In this document: positions 62,001 to 64,000 of the stretch, in pieces
How the letters are laid out: every line of letters starts with the position of its first letter
Numbering within the stretch: position 1 is the first letter of the stretch
Assembly: GCF_000208745.1 (NCBI RefSeq)
Contig: NC_030858.1
Span: forward strand, 35,252,061 to 35,316,060
Direction of reading: 5' to 3'
Source: Theobroma cacao
Taxonomy: Eukaryota > Streptophyta > Magnoliopsida > Malvales > Malvaceae
DNA length: 64,000 nucleotides
Notes under the pieces: generated by a model
Told to the model about the DNA's origin: nothing
What the model saw: the letters and a program-made list of their open reading frames with translations, nothing else
The model's database searches: none
Program-made: the position numbers and the translations under genes

Positions 62001-63782
62001 AACCTAGAGACTTATGAACTTAATTTGGTATTGAGATATTTTATTGAAATACTGCATCTCCAGTTCTTCAAGTGATATCTACATCTACACATTAAAAGGA
62101 CGCAAATTATCCAGCCGAAAGCCCTGATATAGCTCCAAACATTTATTTTTGAGTGCCTTTATCTTATCAAGTACTACTTTAGTAGTATTATATAGGACAA
62201 AGCCATGAGGCATGAAACCTTTTTTAACTACTAGTAGTAGTACATATTTATTTTATTGAACACACGTTCTAACAACACGAGTCACTAAACATCCAGGTAG
62301 GCAAAAACCCCTGAACAAAACATTTTATAAATAACCTAACACGAAAAAGCAAAAAGCAACTAAAAATAAAGAACATCATGTATACAGTATATATATAATG
62401 TAACAAATGGTGACTCCACTTGTAGAAATGCAAGACAAAACTTCGGTTTTGGCAAGAAATCGACAGATTACTACAATAACTAAGAGAATTTCAATCAAGC
62501 AAAATATGAACAACAAGAACATATTATATCAAAAGCCATATAAAAGATATTTACAGCATTGAGCAAAAACCCACCTGGATTTGGAGCAAACCCCATCAAA
62601 TGAACTCTTGGAAGAAGTAATGGGCAACAACTGCAAATCCCAGTCTTTTTCTATATTGGGAAATTTGTCGGAAAACTTCCTATACATTTCGACACTAGCC
62701 ACAGCTCCAATCAACCATAATTTCCTTCTATAAACTTCCATTAAACCCGTTAGTTTCAAAACCAAAGCACTAACAGAATCACTTAAAACACCATCCAAAA
62801 TCAACCCTTTTAAATCCCCAAAATTTAAAACCACTCCTCCTCCAAAACCATTACACTTCTCCAAAACTCCTTCCGTTTCCTTCAACTTTATCCCCAATTT
62901 TTCCTCATTTCCTCCAATAACGAGCTCATTAACCTCATTTTCAATCGAAATCACATTCAACCCAGCCAAATCGCCATCCAAAAAACCAGATTTCCCTCTT
63001 GCTAAACTCTCTGTAAAACCCCTCAAAGCTTCTATAGCACAAACCCCAACAAGCAACGGACTTTTCCCGCTCTTTTTAACCATAACTTCACCAATTCTCC
63101 CACAATTCTCATCAACCCCGTCTTCTTGACCCGGAAACGGAAAATTGAACCCTGCCCGACCCGAAACCGAATCCGTTAAGTTACACAAAAAAATAGGCGG
63201 GCAACGGGTACGTGAAAACCGAGGGGAAACTTGAGTTACCGGCGGGTGAACTAAAGCCAACTTTATGTCACAGCTCCTAAACCCAGCTTCCCCGAAGACC
63301 CGACTAACAATCGGGTCATCGAGAATTGATAAAATAAAGTATTTAAGTTCGACCTTCAAAAGCGACGCCGTCTGAGAACAACCGGTGGCGTTATTGTTAT
63401 TATTATTGTTACTGTGCAACTGCTGTAAATGGTAACTTTCTGGATGGCGCCGTTGATTGGCTTGCGACCGTTTGATTGCCGCCATCAAAGAGTTGGAAAT
63501 CGGAGGGTCCTCGACGGTCTTCGAAGAAGGTAAACGGTCAAGCGAAACCCCGACGCAAAGCTCCAAGGCGCGGAATTGGAGTCGGGACGGATACGCGCTG
63601 CTTCGCGCGCGTGCACACGCGTCTCGGAGAGTGGACGACGGTAAGGAAAGCAGCGCCGACACCGCGTGGAGCGATGTCGTCTGTGCATGGCTCCTTCGAC
63701 GCGCCACGGCCACCGCTTCGTCTAACGCACGCGCTGCTTCTTCCGTTAAGCATTGCCGAGCTGCGGTTGCCGGCGTCGGCAT
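59071..63782 (-). CDS. SMXL6/7/8: SMXL6/7/8 (D53-type) strigolactone-signalling repressor
   Basis: Three minus-strand exons (63782-62575, 61361-61115, 60957-59071) encode 1113 residues, the normal size. The N-terminal double-Clp-N region starts MPTPATAARQCLTEEAARAL and has SHAQTTSLHAVSALLSLPSS. The C-terminal half is a degenerate ClpB-like ATPase with a Walker-A-like GPDRVGKRR (752-760). FRGKTVSDFI (806-815) is the RGKT element needed for D14/MAX2-dependent degradation and separates SMXL6/7/8 from SMXL4/5. LDLNLPVEE (from residue 963) is the EAR motif that recruits TOPLESS co-repressors. The protein acts in the nucleus to repress shoot-branching genes until strigolactone triggers its ubiquitination. 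A poly-Asn run (NNNNNNN) lies in the N-terminal part. Which of SMXL6, 7 or 8 is not decided. Confidence 0.95.
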
Positions 63783-64000
63783 CGCCGGCTAGCATATAAA
63801 CACAAAAAAAAAACCCACAAAAAAATACCCAAACAAATATCTGATTTAAAAAAAATAAAAATGCAATTTTAATTAACTGAATGAAAATTCATAAAAAAAA
63901 AAAAGAAATATTTGTGTAAAAAAAATTAGAAGGGGGGATGGGCTGTACTTGGTGTTTTTAGTTTTTTGTCAGTTAGAGGCGTTAAGGCAATAAAAAAATT
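63783..64000 (-). other. 5' leader and proximal promoter of SMXL gene (cut by window edge)
   Basis: AT-rich sequence with poly-A tracts on the plus strand. Transcription start and promoter elements cannot be placed because the window ends here. Confidence 0.4.

Overview
This is a gene-sparse, AT-rich stretch of a dicot (rosid-type) plant nuclear genome. The evidence is multi-exon genes with GT-AG introns, plant-only families (SMXL/D53, plant U-box/ARM, RR-TZF CCCH, TRM/DUF3741, PSY peptide, NDA-type alternative NADH dehydrogenase, ER omega-3 desaturase), copia and TRIM retroelement remnants, and many MITE-like foldback repeats. The Malvaceae (cacao/cotton relatives) are my guess from protein flavour, not something the sequence proves. 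One ambiguous base (n) lies at 44290.

Layout. 1-10 kb: a tandem pair of minus-strand 2-oxoglutarate/Fe(II) dioxygenases of the gibberellin-oxidase-like group, with a decayed Ty1/copia fragment between them and a 1.2-kb long-TIR element in the first intron of one. 10-15 kb: intergenic, with an inverted pair of MITEs. 15-16.2 kb: splicing factor PHF5A (+). 19.7-20.7 kb: a small two-exon gene for a secreted PSY-like sulfated-peptide precursor (+). 21.4-24.9 kb: internal alternative NAD(P)H dehydrogenase (+). 25.9-27.4 kb: selenoprotein-T-like protein (-). 28.5-32.75 kb: a large U-box/ARM E3 ligase (+) preceded by a uORF. 32.8-39.6 kb: intergenic, with a 413-bp MITE with matching target duplications and a foldback element built from an inverted minisatellite. 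39.7-41.6 kb: FAD3 (+), followed at 42.8-43.1 kb by a broken partial duplicate of its own exons 6-8. 44.9-46.3 kb: DUF3741/TRM-like protein (+). 47.4-48.2 kb: a TRIM retroelement with an initiator-Met tRNA primer site. 49.4-52.2 kb: ankyrin + tandem CCCH zinc-finger protein (-). 52.2-59 kb: repeat-rich intergenic DNA. 59.1-63.8 kb: SMXL6/7/8 (D53-type) strigolactone-signalling repressor (-), whose 5' leader runs to the window edge.

The genes are independent plant transcription units, not an operon. Themes are hormone and peptide signalling (GA-oxidase-like enzymes, PSY peptide, SMXL), stress and RNA control (TZF, U-box, PHF5A) and organelle or lipid metabolism (NDA, FAD3, SelT). I did not find a convincing new multigene system. 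The most informative local discoveries are the PSY-like gene, the TRIM, the FAD3 partial duplicate, the palindromic minisatellite element, and the uORF that stops one base before the U-box start codon.
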